From positions 1 to 50,465 of the forward strand of contig NZ_NCXM01000037.1 in assembly GCF_002104765.1 (NCBI RefSeq): a DNA stretch of 50,465 nucleotides. Direction: 5' to 3'. Position 1 is the first letter of the stretch, and every line of letters begins with the position of its first letter. The translations under genes and the position numbers were made by a program. Origin of the DNA: Mycolicibacterium vulneris (lineage in GTDB: Bacteria; Actinomycetota; Actinomycetes; Mycobacteriales; Mycobacteriaceae). Positions 42,501 through 50,465 of the stretch are shown piece by piece. The notes under the pieces were generated by a model. It made no database searches. It had not been told where the DNA came from and saw only the letters and a list, made by a program, of their open reading frames with translations.

Positions 42501-45500
42501 GCTTCACCGTCGGCCAAGGCGGCCACCCGGGCCAGCCCGGCCACGGTCTGCTCGACGAAAACATCGCGCGGCCGACACAGAACCCCGGCCGCGCGGGCCC
42601 GCGCCACCACCTGCATCGACAAAATGCTGTCGCCGCCCAGCTCGAAGAATGAGTCGTCGACTCCAACCCGGTCGAGCCCGAGGACTTGGGCGTAGGTGTG
42701 GGCCAGGATTTGTTCTACCGGGTCACTGGGGGCGCGGTATTGGCCGGTGGTGCGTTCGGGTGCCGGCAGGGCGTGGGTGTCGAGTTTGCCGGTGGGGGTG
42801 AGGGGCAGCGTTTCGAGTGCGACGACTGCGGCGGGGATCATGTAGGCGGGGAGCTGTTGGGCCAGGGCGGCGCGGGCTTGGGTGGGGTTTGCGGTGCCGG
42901 TGATGTAGCCGATGAGGCGCTTGGCGCCGGGGTGGTCTTCGCGGGTGATCACCGCGGCGTGCTCGACTCCGTCCAGTGCGGCCAGGGCGGTCTGGATTTC
43001 GCCGAGTTCGATGCGGTAGCCGCGGATGTTGACTTGTTGATCGGCGCGCCCGACGTATTGCAGCTGCCCATCGGGGCGCCAGCGCACCAGATCCCCGGTG
43101 CGATACATCCGTGTTCCGGGCTCCCCGAAGAGGCAGGCTACAAACCGCGAGGCCGTTAGGGGACTGCGCCGCAGATAACCGAGCCCGACGCCGGCGCCGG
43201 CCACATACAGCTCGCCGAGCACCCCGATCGGTACCGGGTGTAACCACCCGTCGAGCACGAACAGCGCCGCGGTGGGCACCGGCGCGCCGATCGGCGGGCC
43301 GCCGGCCCCCGCGGTCAACGGCGCGGTCCTGGATGCACATATCGTGGTCTCGGTGGGGCCGTAGGCGTTGACCATCCTGCGGTGCGGCGCCCACCGGTTG
43401 ACGACCTCGGCCGGGCAGGGCTCACCGGCCACCAGCAGCGCCATCGACTCCAGTCCCTGTGGCGACAGCGTCGCCACCGCCGACGGGGTTTGACTCAAGA
43501 CGCTGACCCGCTCGGCGAGTAGCAGGGCGTGGAGGTCGTGCGCTGAGCTGGCCACCGACTCGGGCACCACCACCAGGCGTCCACCGTGGAGCAGCGCACC
43601 CCAGATCTCTTCAACGGAGGCGTCGAAGGCCAGCGAATGCCATTGCGCCCACACCTGTTCCGCTGTCGCCCAGGTGTCTAGTGATGTCAGCAGCCGGGTC
43701 ACGTTGTGGTGGGTGATGGCCACCCCTTTGGGGGTGCCGGTGGTGCCCGAGGTGTAGATCAGGTAGGCGATATCGGCGGGGTCGGGCCCCGGCAAGGCGG
43801 TGCTGGGTTGGGTGGCGATGGCGGGATCGTCGACCTCGATGACCGCCAGGTCGCACCCGTTAAGCCGCGGGCGCAGTTCGGCGGTGGTGAGCGCGGTGAT
43901 CGGCGCGCCATCGGCGATCATGAACTCGATCCGCGCCGCCGGCAGCGCCGGGTCGATCGGCAGGTAGGCCGCACCGGTTTTCAGGACCGCCAGCATCGCC
44001 ACGATCGCCTGCGTCGAACGCGAAAACAGCAGCGCCACATACTGTCCCGGGCCCACGCCGTGGCCGGCCAGCAGATGTGCCAACCGGTTGGCGGCCGCAT
44101 CCAACTCGCGGTAGGTCATCGACCGGTCATCACAGGTCAGCGCCACCGCCTTCGGGGCGCGGGCGACCTGCGCGGCGAACAACACCGGAATCGACGTGGG
44201 CGTACCAGGTTTCGTCAACCCCGCCCGATTGCCCAGCACCGCCAATCGGGCCCGCTCGACCCCATCAAGCACATCGATCGACGACAACGACCGCCCTACA
44301 TCGGCCGTCATCGCCAACAACACCCGCTCCAACCGCCCGATCAACGCCTCGATGGTGTCGGGGTCAAACACGTCGGTGCGAAACTCCACTGCTCCGCCAA
44401 TCCCGGCGGGCTCACCGGATTCGGTGAAGCGCTCGGCCAACGAAAACGCCAAATCCATACGGGCGGTGCGGGTATCCACCGGCAGCGACGTGACCACCAG
44501 ATCACCCAAGGCCAGCTTGACGGGCTCGTTGTTCTGCCAGGCCAACGCCACCTGGACCAGCGGATGGTGGCTCAGGTTGCGGGTCGGGTTGAGACGCTCT
44601 ACGAGCACTTCGAAGGGCACGTCCTGGCGCTCGTAGGCGGCCAGGCTGCGCTCGCGCACCTGAGCCAGCAGCTCGCCGACTGTCGGATCACCTGTGAGAT
44701 CAACTCGCAGCACCAGAGTGTTGACGAAGAAGCCCACCAATTGATCGAGCGCCGGGTCACCCCGTCCGGCGATCGGGAAGCCCACCGCCACATCACAATT
44801 GGCGCTGATCTTCGACAACAGCACGGCCAGCGCGGCCTGCACCACCATGAAACTGGTCGCGTTGTGTGCGCGGGCCACTCGGGCAATCTGCTGCTGCAGC
44901 TGCGCCGGCCAGTCCACCGTCACGGTGGCGCCGTGCTGATCGGCCACCGGCGGGTAGGGCCGGTCGGTGGGCAATTGCAGGCGCTCGGGCAGGCCGGCCA
45001 GCGCCTGTTCCCAATAGGTCAGCTGCGCGCCGATACGGCTTTGCGCGTCGGCCAGATCACCCAGCTGGGCGCGCTGCCACAGCGTGTAGTCGATGTACTG
45101 CACCGCCAACGGCGCCCAGTCAGGGGCCAGGCCCGCACTCCGGCTTGTGTAAGCCACCTTCAGATCAGCCACCAGCGGAGTGATCGACCAGCCGTCGGCG
45201 GCGATGTGGTGCACCACGGCCACCAGCACGTGTTCGTCGGCGGCGAGGCGGAAAAGTGTTGCCCGCAAGGGGATCTCAGTGGCCAGATCGAAACTGTGCC
45301 GCGCCACCGCCCCAATGGCCTCGTCCAGCCGGGCCGCCGACCAGCCGCCGGCATCGACAACAACCCAATGCAAGTCGGCCCGCTCGGCAGCAATGACCGT
45401 CTGCTGGGGGATCCCCTCGGGCGCCACAAACAGGGTGCGCAGGCTCTCTTGGCGGCTCACCACGTCGGCCAGTGCCGCACCCAACGCCTCGGCGTCCAGG

Positions 45501-48500
45501 GGCCCTTCGAACCGCAACGCGGCCGCCATGTTGTAGACGGGGGAGGGGCCCTGCAACTGGTCAAGGAACCACAACCGCTGCTGGGCGTACGACAACGGCA
45601 CCACCGCCGGACGCGCACCGGCGATCAACGGCTCCAACCGGCCCCCACCGGCAGCGACATGTGGGGCCAGCTGGGCCACCGTGTGCGCCTCGAATACGGT
45701 GCGCACCGAAAGGTTGGTGTCCAGGCCGGTATTGATCGCGGCGATCAGGCGCATCGCCGACAGTGAATCCCCGCCCAGATCGAAGAATGAGTCATCGACG
45801 CCGACACGGTCGAGTCCCAGAACGTCGGCGTAGATGCCGGCCAAGATCTCCTGTACCTGAGTGGACGGGGTGCGATACCCGCGCCCTGAGTAATCCGGTG
45901 GCGGTAGGGCGCGGGTGTCGAGTTTGCCGCTCGGGGTCAGCGGTAGCGCTTCGATGGCCATGACCGCGGCCGGCACCATGTACGCCGGTAGCCGTTGGGT
46001 CAGCTCAGTGCGCAGGTCGGTGGGGTCCGCGGTACCGGTGAAATAGGCGACGATGCGCTTGTCGCCGGGGCGGTCCTCGCGGGCGATAACCACCGCTTGG
46101 TCGACGCCGTCCAGGCTGGTCAGGGCGGCCTGGATTTCGCCGAGTTCGATGCGGTAGCCGCGGATCTTGACCTGTTCGTCGGCGCGTCCGATGAACCGTA
46201 GTTGCCCATCGGCGCGCCAGTGCACCAGATCCCCGGTGCGATACATCCGTGCCCCCGGTCCGCCGAACGGGCTCGCCACGAACCGCGATGCCGTCAACGC
46301 GGCCCTACCGAGGTAGCCGACCCCGACGCCGGCACCGGCGACATACAACTCGCCGACCACCCCGATCGGCACCGGACGCAACCACCCATCCAGCACAAAC
46401 AACGCCGCGGTCGGCACAGGCGAGCCGATCGGCGGAGTCCCCGCCCCCGCGGTCAAAACACTCATCGATGCGTACACGGTGGCCTCGGTAGGGCCGTAGG
46501 CGTTGACCACCACCCGTCCGGGCGCCCACCGATCCACCACCTCGGCCGGACACGCCTCACCGCCGAGCAGCAACGCCGTCGACTCCAGCCCCTCCGGCGA
46601 CAGCGCCCCCACCGCCGACGGGGTCTGCGTCAACACGTTGACTCGTTCGCGAACCAGCACGGAGTGGAAGTCCGGCGGCGAGTTCACCACCGAGTCGGGC
46701 ACCACCACCAACCGCCCACCGGTGAGCAGCGCCGCCCAGATCTCCCACACCGAGAAGTCGAACGCGTAGGAATGGCACTGCGTCCAAACCTGTTCGGTGG
46801 GCAAAGGTTGGGGCTGTGAATAGGCCAAGTGGGTCAGGTTGCGATGGGTGATGGCCACGCCTTTGGGCGTGCCGGTGGTGCCCGAGGTGTAGATCAGGTA
46901 GGCGATATCGTCGGGAGCCGGCCCCGGCAACGCCGTGCTGGGCTGGGCGTCGACGCCGGGGTCGTCAGCATCGATGACCAGCAGGTCGCGGGCGGCTATC
47001 CGGTCACGTAGGTCTGCCGTGGTGACGACAGCCACCGGTGCGGCGTCACCCATCATGAAACCGATCCGCGCGCCCGGCAACGCCGGGTCGATGGCCAGGT
47101 AAGCCGCGCCCGTCTTCATTACCGCCAGCATCGCGACGACGGCCGAGGATGAACGTTCCAACAGCACCGCCACCCTCTGCCCGGCGCTAACGCCGTGACC
47201 GATCAGGAAGTGCGCCAACCGGTTAGCGGCCTCATCAAGCTCGCAGTAGGTCATCGAGTTGTCCTCGAAGGTCACCGCCACCGCCTCGGGAACGCGGGCC
47301 ACCTGGTCGGCGAACAGCGCCGGAACCGACATCGGTGGCGGCCCCGTACGGGTCAGCGTGGCGCGGTTGCCGACGGCATCCAACCGGGCGAGCTCACCGG
47401 CGTCGAGCAAATCGATCGACGACAGCCGCCGGGTCGGGTCGGCGGTCATCGCCATCAGCACCAGCTGGAACCGGTCGATCAGGGCCTGGATGCTGTCGGC
47501 GTCGAACACGTCGGTGTCGTACTCGGCGCGAATCCCCAGTTGGCGGCCTGGGGTGGCTTGCACGGTCAGCGGGTAGTGGTTGTACTCGCGGCCGGTGAAC
47601 TCGGTGATGGCCAGCTCGTGGTCGCCCGCGGCCAGGGCCGCGGTGTCGACGGGATAGTTCTCCAGCACGAACAAGGTGTCGAACAGCTGATCGTGACCGG
47701 TGATGCGGTGAATTTCGCTGAGCGCCAGGTGTTGGTGGTCCAGCGTGTCGGCGTAGGCGGCCTGCAATTGGTCGATCAGGTCGGCCGTAGTGCTGGCCGG
47801 CGTGATGCGCGCCCGCACGGGCACGGTGTTGATCATCAAGCCGACCATTGATTCGGCACCGGCCAGCTCGGCCGGCCTACCCGAGACTGCGGTGCCGAAC
47901 ACGACGTCGTGCTGGCCGGTCAGCCATGTCAGGAGTTGTGCGAAACCTGCTTGCAGCACGGTGTTGACGGTGGTGTGGCGAGAGCGGGCCAGTTCGCTCA
48001 GCGATTGCGTGGTGTGAAGGGACAGCCGCGATGAGGCGACCCCGCGCCGACCGAGCCCCAACCGATTCGCCGGGCCGACCAGGGTGGGCGTATCGAAGTC
48101 CGCCAACACCGAACGCCAAGCGGTGTGGGCGGCTTCCAGGTCACGTGTGGCCAGCCAGGCGGCGAACGCACGATACGACGCGGCCGCGGGCAGTCGCTGC
48201 CCGTAGTAGGTGGCGAAGATTTCCTGCAGCAGGATCGGCAGCGACCAGCCGTCCAGCACGATGTGGTGGTTGGTCAGTATCAACCGGTACTGCTCGGCGG
48301 CGGTGCGCATCAACGCCACCCGGAAGGCCGGCCCGCCGGCCAGATCGCACACCGCGGCGCGTTCGGCTGCGCAAATCTGCCGGATCTGGTCATCGATGTC
48401 CAGTTCGCCGTCATCGGCAACAAGGTCGGCGTACCGCCACCCCGCCGCGGGATCGGCCGGGATGATCTGCACCGGCTCGCCGAACCGTTCGAAGAAGCGG

Positions 48501-48691
48501 GCCGCCAGATTGGGATGGCGGTTGATCGCGGTCTGTACCGCGTGGCGCAGCCGGTTGGGGTCGAGCGTGCCGGTCACGGTGATGTCTAGCTGAGACGCAT
48601 ACACATCGTCGCCGTTATCCGTTGCCGTGTTGGCGTGAAAGAACAGCCCCTGCTGCAGGGGAGTCAGCGGCAGAACGTCAGCGATCCGCAT
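36524..48691 (-). CDS. Three-module nonribosomal peptide synthetase with terminal reductase
   Basis: This 4055-aa multidomain enzyme has, in order, approximate residues: C1 1-440 (HHIVLDG), A1 455-940, carrier 945-1010 (FFDLGGDSLSAM); C2 1030-1470 (HHIAADG), A2 1480-1985, carrier 1990-2060 (FFELGGDSILSM), epimerase 2065-2540 (HHLAIDAVSW); C3 2545-2960 (HHIVLDG), A3 2965-3520, carrier 3525-3595 (FFDCGGDSLSAM); reductase 3640-4055. The reductase has LLTGATGFLGRYLALEW and the YANSK dyad, so the peptide should leave as an aldehyde or alcohol. C1 and C3 begin LPLTPLQQGL, as expected after epimerases; C2 is of the L-accepting type. By alignment to GrsA the specificity residues read DFWTLGAVY, DAESLAAIC and DFWSVGLVH. 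The third is close to the threonine code. The gene overlaps the upstream NRPS by 14 bp. Confidence 0.92.
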   Translation of the reverse strand: MRIADVLPLTPLQQGLFFHANTATDNGDDVYASQLDITVTGTLDPNRLRHAVQTAINRHPNLAARFFERFGEPVQIIPADPAAGWRYADLVADDGELDIDDQIRQICAAERAAVCDLAGGPAFRVALMRTAAEQYRLILTNHHIVLDGWSLPILLQEIFATYYGQRLPAAASYRAFAAWLATRDLEAAHTAWRSVLADFDTPTLVGPANRLGLGRRGVASSRLSLHTTQSLSELARSRHTTVNTVLQAGFAQLLTWLTGQHDVVFGTAVSGRPAELAGAESMVGLMINTVPVRARITPASTTADLIDQLQAAYADTLDHQHLALSEIHRITGHDQLFDTLFVLENYPVDTAALAAGDHELAITEFTGREYNHYPLTVQATPGRQLGIRAEYDTDVFDADSIQALIDRFQLVLMAMTADPTRRLSSIDLLDAGELARLDAVGNRATLTRTGPPPMSVPALFADQVARVPEAVAVTFEDNSMTYCELDEAANRLAHFLIGHGVSAGQRVAVLLERSSSAVVAMLAVMKTGAAYLAIDPALPGARIGFMMGDAAPVAVVTTADLRDRIAARDLLVIDADDPGVDAQPSTALPGPAPDDIAYLIYTSGTTGTPKGVAITHRNLTHLAYSQPQPLPTEQVWTQCHSYAFDFSVWEIWAALLTGGRLVVVPDSVVNSPPDFHSVLVRERVNVLTQTPSAVGALSPEGLESTALLLGGEACPAEVVDRWAPGRVVVNAYGPTEATVYASMSVLTAGAGTPPIGSPVPTAALFVLDGWLRPVPIGVVGELYVAGAGVGVGYLGRAALTASRFVASPFGGPGARMYRTGDLVHWRADGQLRFIGRADEQVKIRGYRIELGEIQAALTSLDGVDQAVVIAREDRPGDKRIVAYFTGTADPTDLRTELTQRLPAYMVPAAVMAIEALPLTPSGKLDTRALPPPDYSGRGYRTPSTQVQEILAGIYADVLGLDRVGVDDSFFDLGGDSLSAMRLIAAINTGLDTNLSVRTVFEAHTVAQLAPHVAAGGGRLEPLIAGARPAVVPLSYAQQRLWFLDQLQGPSPVYNMAAALRFEGPLDAEALGAALADVVSRQESLRTLFVAPEGIPQQTVIAAERADLHWVVVDAGGWSAARLDEAIGAVARHSFDLATEIPLRATLFRLAADEHVLVAVVHHIAADGWSITPLVADLKVAYTSRSAGLAPDWAPLAVQYIDYTLWQRAQLGDLADAQSRIGAQLTYWEQALAGLPERLQLPTDRPYPPVADQHGATVTVDWPAQLQQQIARVARAHNATSFMVVQAALAVLLSKISANCDVAVGFPIAGRGDPALDQLVGFFVNTLVLRVDLTGDPTVGELLAQVRERSLAAYERQDVPFEVLVERLNPTRNLSHHPLVQVALAWQNNEPVKLALGDLVVTSLPVDTRTARMDLAFSLAERFTESGEPAGIGGAVEFRTDVFDPDTIEALIGRLERVLLAMTADVGRSLSSIDVLDGVERARLAVLGNRAGLTKPGTPTSIPVLFAAQVARAPKAVALTCDDRSMTYRELDAAANRLAHLLAGHGVGPGQYVALLFSRSTQAIVAMLAVLKTGAAYLPIDPALPAARIEFMIADGAPITALTTAELRPRLNGCDLAVIEVDDPAIATQPSTALPGPDPADIAYLIYTSGTTGTPKGVAITHHNVTRLLTSLDTWATAEQVWAQWHSLAFDASVEEIWGALLHGGRLVVVPESVASSAHDLHALLLAERVSVLSQTPSAVATLSPQGLESMALLVAGEPCPAEVVNRWAPHRRMVNAYGPTETTICASRTAPLTAGAGGPPIGAPVPTAALFVLDGWLHPVPIGVLGELYVAGAGVGLGYLRRSPLTASRFVACLFGEPGTRMYRTGDLVRWRPDGQLQYVGRADQQVNIRGYRIELGEIQTALAALDGVEHAAVITREDHPGAKRLIGYITGTANPTQARAALAQQLPAYMIPAAVVALETLPLTPTGKLDTHALPAPERTTGQYRAPSDPVEQILAHTYAQVLGLDRVGVDDSFFELGGDSILSMQVVARARAAGVLCRPRDVFVEQTVAGLARVAALADGEADAIDEGIGQLPATPIMRWLGSIDGPVQQFNQTMVVQAPAGVTEADVVAVLQALMDRHAMLRLRVDDDAGAWSLTVPEVGSVDARECLQSVGELCDAALVGARSRLNPAAGVMVSALWVASSRQLALIIHHLAIDAVSWRILLGDLNIAWAQHRGGQPVVLPATGTSFARWAEHLTEHARTSKVVAQAHVWKQVAAIPAVLPAVQPAVDTYASAGHLSVSLDDVDTTRMLLTEVPAAFHAGIRDILLISLGLAVAEFSSNGGAPIGIDVEGHGRAEELAADVDLSRTVGWFTTKYPVSLAMGGLSWVQVVTGEAALGTVIKDAKEQLRALPDGLSYGVLRYLNSDVDLDGSDPPIGFNYFGRQGAPGTGLDEDLWQISRDGSSVTSAAMAIPMPLTHTVDVNAVTIDTDAGPQLHATWTWAPSALDHVQVSRLSRLWFEALSGICAHVRSGGGGLTPSDIAPARLGQHQIDELYHHYEIADVLPLTPLQQGLLFHASTVQGNDDDAYAAQLAFTLTGPLDPQRLRDAVHAVVTRHPNLVARFCQRFEEPVQIIPADPVPGWRYVELSGGPQLDDVDGEEQIARVCTDERAAVCDLADQPAFRLALLRIAADRHRLVLTNHHIVLDGWSLPILLGEIFAGYRGQRLGAAGSYRRFVTWLSGRDLEAARAAWREVLAGFDTPTLVGPPGRLEQGPRGDAVFRVPEQITRAVSELARSCHTTVNTVLQGAFAQLLMWLTGQHDIAFGTTVSGRPAEVAGAESMVGLLINTVPVRANITAATTTAQLLDQLQAAYNDTLEHQHLALAEIHRVTGQQQLFDTVFVYENYPFDTGALTGADELAITDVTGRVANHYPLVVEASPGSELGLRVGYDTDVFDAASIEMLIERLQKVLVAMTADPTRRLSSVDLLDDSEYARLDGWGNRAVLTQSATSGASIPVLFAAQVARTPEAVALSFEGRSMTYRELEEAANRLAHLLAGQGAGPGERVALLLSRSSEAVVAVLAVLKTGAAYLAIDPAVPAARMEFMVADAAPIAAITTTELADRLDGYDLVVIDVSDIEGTAVNTQPSAALSAPGPDDIAYLIYTSGTTGVPKGVAIPHQNVTQLLEVLEADLELSPGQVWTQCHSLAFDFSVWEIFGALLHGGRLVVVPDSVVRSPEDLHAVLVTEEVSVLSQTPSAFYALQNVDAQHWWQSSSTAFERQVTRWLGLSVPRSPELDYQLKLQTVVFGGEALEPQRLRTWFDNHPGLPRLINLYGITETTVHASVRKIVAGDADSTVSPIGVPLAHLGFLVLDRWLRPVPAGVVGELYVAGAGVGCGYWRRAGLTGSRFVACPVAAGQRMYRTGDLVCWGAEGRLRYLGRADDQVKIRGYRIELGEVQAALAGLDGVEQAAVIAREDRPGDKRLVGYVTGTADPAQLRVALAQRLPAYMVPAVVVALEALPLTVNGKLDKRLLPAPGYAAGEYRAPATPTEEIVAEIYARVLGIERVGVDDSFFDCGGDSLSAMRVIVETNKALDVHLSVGAIFHAPSVRSLSQQLGTSASWDSFVSVHGAANEDASTKVHARDLTLDKFIDATTLAAAPGLPGPSAEVRTVLLTGATGFLGRYLALEWLERMELVDGKLICLVRGETDEEARSRLDKTFGSGDPGLLRHFQKLAADRLEVIAGDKGEAYLGLDQQTWQRLADTVELIMDPAALVNGVFPYSELFGPNVVGTAELIRLALTTKLKPYSYVSTSDVRTQIDPSAFTEDADIRVISPTRANDGSYGNGYANSKWAGEVLLREAHDLCGLPVGVFRCDVILADPTYAGQLNASDNVARMVLSLVATGIAPRSFFPLDADGNRQRAHFDGLPVGFVAEAIATLGAQVVTSLAGFQTYHVMNPHDDGIGPDEYVDWLIEAGYPIQRIADFGEWLQRFETALGALPDRQREHSVLPMLRLRPSEQFELPEPTRGAMGPTDRFRAAVQEAKIGPDKDIPDIPHVSAPIIIKYVTDLQLLGLL

Positions 48692-50465
48692 ATTGCCGCT
48701 CCAGCTCGTCGATCTGTTGCTGGCTCAGCCCGGCAAGTGTGATGTCCGACGGCGTCAGTCCGCCGCCGCCGCCGCGCACATGGGCGCAGATGCCGGTCAG
48801 GGCGTCGAACCAGAGCTGCGCGAGACGGCTGATCTGGGGGTGGTCCAGTGCTGTTCGCGCCCAGGTCCAGGTGGCGTGCAACAGGGGGCCGGAGTCGGTG
48901 TCCTCGGTGGCGGCGTTGAGTTCCACGGTGTGGCTCAGTGGCATGGCGCCCGCCGCGGCCGCCGCGACCGCCGACAAGCCGTCGTTGCTGATCCGCCATA
49001 GATGGCTAGCGTGCTCGGCTGGCGCGCCGCCTAGCCGTCCCAGGTAGTTGAAGCCGATCGGTGGGTCGGACTCGGGCAGGTCGACGTCGGGGTTGAGGTA
49101 GCGCAGCAGGCCGTAGGTCAGGGGCTCGGGCAGGGCGCGCAGTTGTTCTTTGGCGTTTTTGATGACGGTGCCCAGGGCGGGTGCGCCGGTGATCACCTGG
49201 GCCCAGGGCAGCCCGCCGACGGTCAGTGCGACGGGGTATTTGGTGGTGAACCATCCCACGGTGCGTGACAGGTCCAGCTCGGCGGCCAGTTCTTCGGCGC
49301 GGCCGTGGCCTTCCACGTCGATGCCGATCGGTGTGTCGCCAGTGCCCAGGTATTGCGCCCAGGCCAACCCGAATGCGATGAGCAGGATGTCGTGGATCCC
49401 GGCGTGAAACGCCGCGGGCACCTCGGCGAGCAGGGTTTGGGTGGTCTCGGTGTCCAGCTGCACGCTCAGCTGTCCGGCATTGGCGTAGGTGTCGACCTCG
49501 GGTTGTACTTCGGGCAGCCCCACCGGGGCGTTGGCGATCTGTCGCCAGGCCTCTGCCGTGTTGGTCACGGTGGTGGTGTGGGCGTGTTCGGCTAGCAGCG
49601 CCGACCACCGGGCGAACGAGGTGCCGCCGGCCGGCAGCGTTATTGGTTGTCCGTTACGGTGCTGGGCCCAGGCGATATTGAGGTCTTCCAACAGGATTCG
49701 CCAGGACACCCCGTCGATGGCCAGGTGGTGAATGATCACCGCCAACTGCCCGGTGGCGGCCGCCCAGACCGCACGCAGCACGTTGCCGGTGGCCGGGTTC
49801 AGCCGGGCCCGCGCCGCCAGCAGGGCGTCTTGGGAGACCACGGTGGCGGTGTGCAGGCAGGTGGCGACGTCTACGGTGCCGGGTTCGGGGACCGTCAACG
49901 CCCATCCGCTGCCGCCGTCGTCATCGACTCGAAGGCGCAGCATGGCGTGCCGATCCAGCAGGGCCTGCAACATGGCCTTCACGTCGGCTTCAATAACTCC
50001 CGCCGGTGCCTGCACGATGACTGTCTGGTTGAACTGCTCTACCGGTCCGGCGACGTCTTGCAGCCAGTGCATGATCGGGCTGGCGATCACCGGCCCGATG
50101 CCCTCATCAACGGGTCTGTCCGAATCGTCGGCCACCGTGGCCACCCGGGCCAGCCGGGCCACGGTCTGTTCGACGAAGATGTCGCGCGGTCGACAGATCA
50201 GCCCCGCGGCGCGGGCACGGGCGACCACCTGCATCGACGAGATGCTGTCCCCGCCCAGGTCGAAGAAGGAGTCGTCGACGCCGACCCGGTCCAAGCCGAG
50301 TACCTGGGCGTAGATGCCGGCCAGGAGTTCTTCGACCTGGGTTTCCGGGGAGCGGTATTGGCCGGCGGTGTATTCGGGTGCCGGGAGTGCGTGGGTGTCG
50401 AGTTTGCCGTTGGGGGTGAGTGGGAGGTGGTCGAGGGCCACGATCGCGGCGGGGATCATGTAGGG
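48678..50465 (-). CDS. Nonribosomal peptide synthetase, C-terminal part
   Basis: The frame is open to the right edge, so only the last 595 or so residues are visible. They are the end of an adenylation domain (MIPAAIVALDHLPLTPNGKLD), a carrier domain (FFDLGGDSISSMQ) and an epimerase domain with HHLAIDGVSWRILLEDLN and GHGRAEELAAELDLSRTVGW. The product therefore reaches the next enzyme as a D-residue, which agrees with the C1 domain there. The stop overlaps the next start by 14 bp, so both are translated from one message. The number of modules before the window edge is unknown. Confidence 0.92.
   Translation of the reverse strand, partial: PYMIPAAIVALDHLPLTPNGKLDTHALPAPEYTAGQYRSPETQVEELLAGIYAQVLGLDRVGVDDSFFDLGGDSISSMQVVARARAAGLICRPRDIFVEQTVARLARVATVADDSDRPVDEGIGPVIASPIMHWLQDVAGPVEQFNQTVIVQAPAGVIEADVKAMLQALLDRHAMLRLRVDDDGGSGWALTVPEPGTVDVATCLHTATVVSQDALLAARARLNPATGNVLRAVWAAATGQLAVIIHHLAIDGVSWRILLEDLNIAWAQHRNGQPITLPAGGTSFARWSALLAEHAHTTTVTNTAEAWRQIANAPVGLPEVQPEVDTYANAGQLSVQLDTETTQTLLAEVPAAFHAGIHDILLIAFGLAWAQYLGTGDTPIGIDVEGHGRAEELAAELDLSRTVGWFTTKYPVALTVGGLPWAQVITGAPALGTVIKNAKEQLRALPEPLTYGLLRYLNPDVDLPESDPPIGFNYLGRLGGAPAEHASHLWRISNDGLSAVAAAAAGAMPLSHTVELNAATEDTDSGPLLHATWTWARTALDHPQISRLAQLWFDALTGICAHVRGGGGGLTPSDITLAGLSQQQIDELERQYADR

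Noticed and set aside
36524..48691. Numerous repeated stretches as mobile elements or CRISPR
   Set aside because: The repeats are homologous NRPS domains at module spacing. No spacers or terminal inverted repeats are present. I saw no CRISPR array in the window.
36524..50465. Glycopeptidolipid mps1/mps2 locus
   Set aside because: The complete enzyme has three modules with only the middle one carrying an epimerase. Neighbours are two methyltransferases and core genes, not gap, mmpL4, rtfA or gtf genes.

Overview
The window is high-GC actinobacterial DNA with clear mycobacterial synteny. From memory of M. tuberculosis gene order, homologues of Rv3731 (ligC), Rv3730c, Rv3725/Rv3724 (oxidoreductase and cutinase), Rv3723 (lucA), Rv3722c, Rv3721c (dnaZX), Rv3720, Rv3719 and Rv3718c appear in the expected order. 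An LpqH-type lipoprotein, a 13E12-type HNH fragment and mycobacterial lipid enzymes agree. A slow-growing non-tuberculous Mycobacterium is likely; I cannot name the species.

Layout. 1-2.5 kb: HNH fragment, then divergent ligC and a LigD-polymerase-like gene (DNA end joining). 2.5-3.7 kb: mostly non-coding. 3.7-6.5 kb: secreted GH172-family protein overlapping a rhomboid-like membrane protein tail to tail. 6.6-14.7 kb: a catabolic island. SDR plus P450 run rightward; crotonase, Rieske (damaged) and TetR run leftward; then an LLM oxidoreductase and a rightward SDR plus aldehyde dehydrogenase. Three promoters carry copies of one palindrome, so this looks like a TetR regulon. The crotonase keeps the residue spacing of 6-oxocamphor hydrolase, suggesting a retro-Claisen ring-opening step for a cyclic diketone. 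14.7-19.7 kb: small redox and envelope genes. 19.7-25.7 kb: an unusual cassette of a TPR protein and a CHAT-family Cys protease, plus two unrecognised coupled proteins and a 99-aa protein. 25.7-27.9 kb: LpqH-like lipoprotein, a small unknown, a broken crotonase and lucA. 27.9-34.7 kb: conserved core with tRNA-Ser, SRP RNA, the Rv3722c-type aminotransferase, dnaZX, and a methyltransferase/flavoprotein pair resembling 10-methyl fatty acid synthesis. 34.7-50.5 kb: a leftward operon of two NRPS genes and two methyltransferases. The complete NRPS has three modules and a terminal reductase, so it should release a peptide aldehyde or alcohol.

The best candidates for undescribed biology are the CHAT/TPR cassette, the reductase-terminated NRPS operon, and the operator-linked catabolic island.
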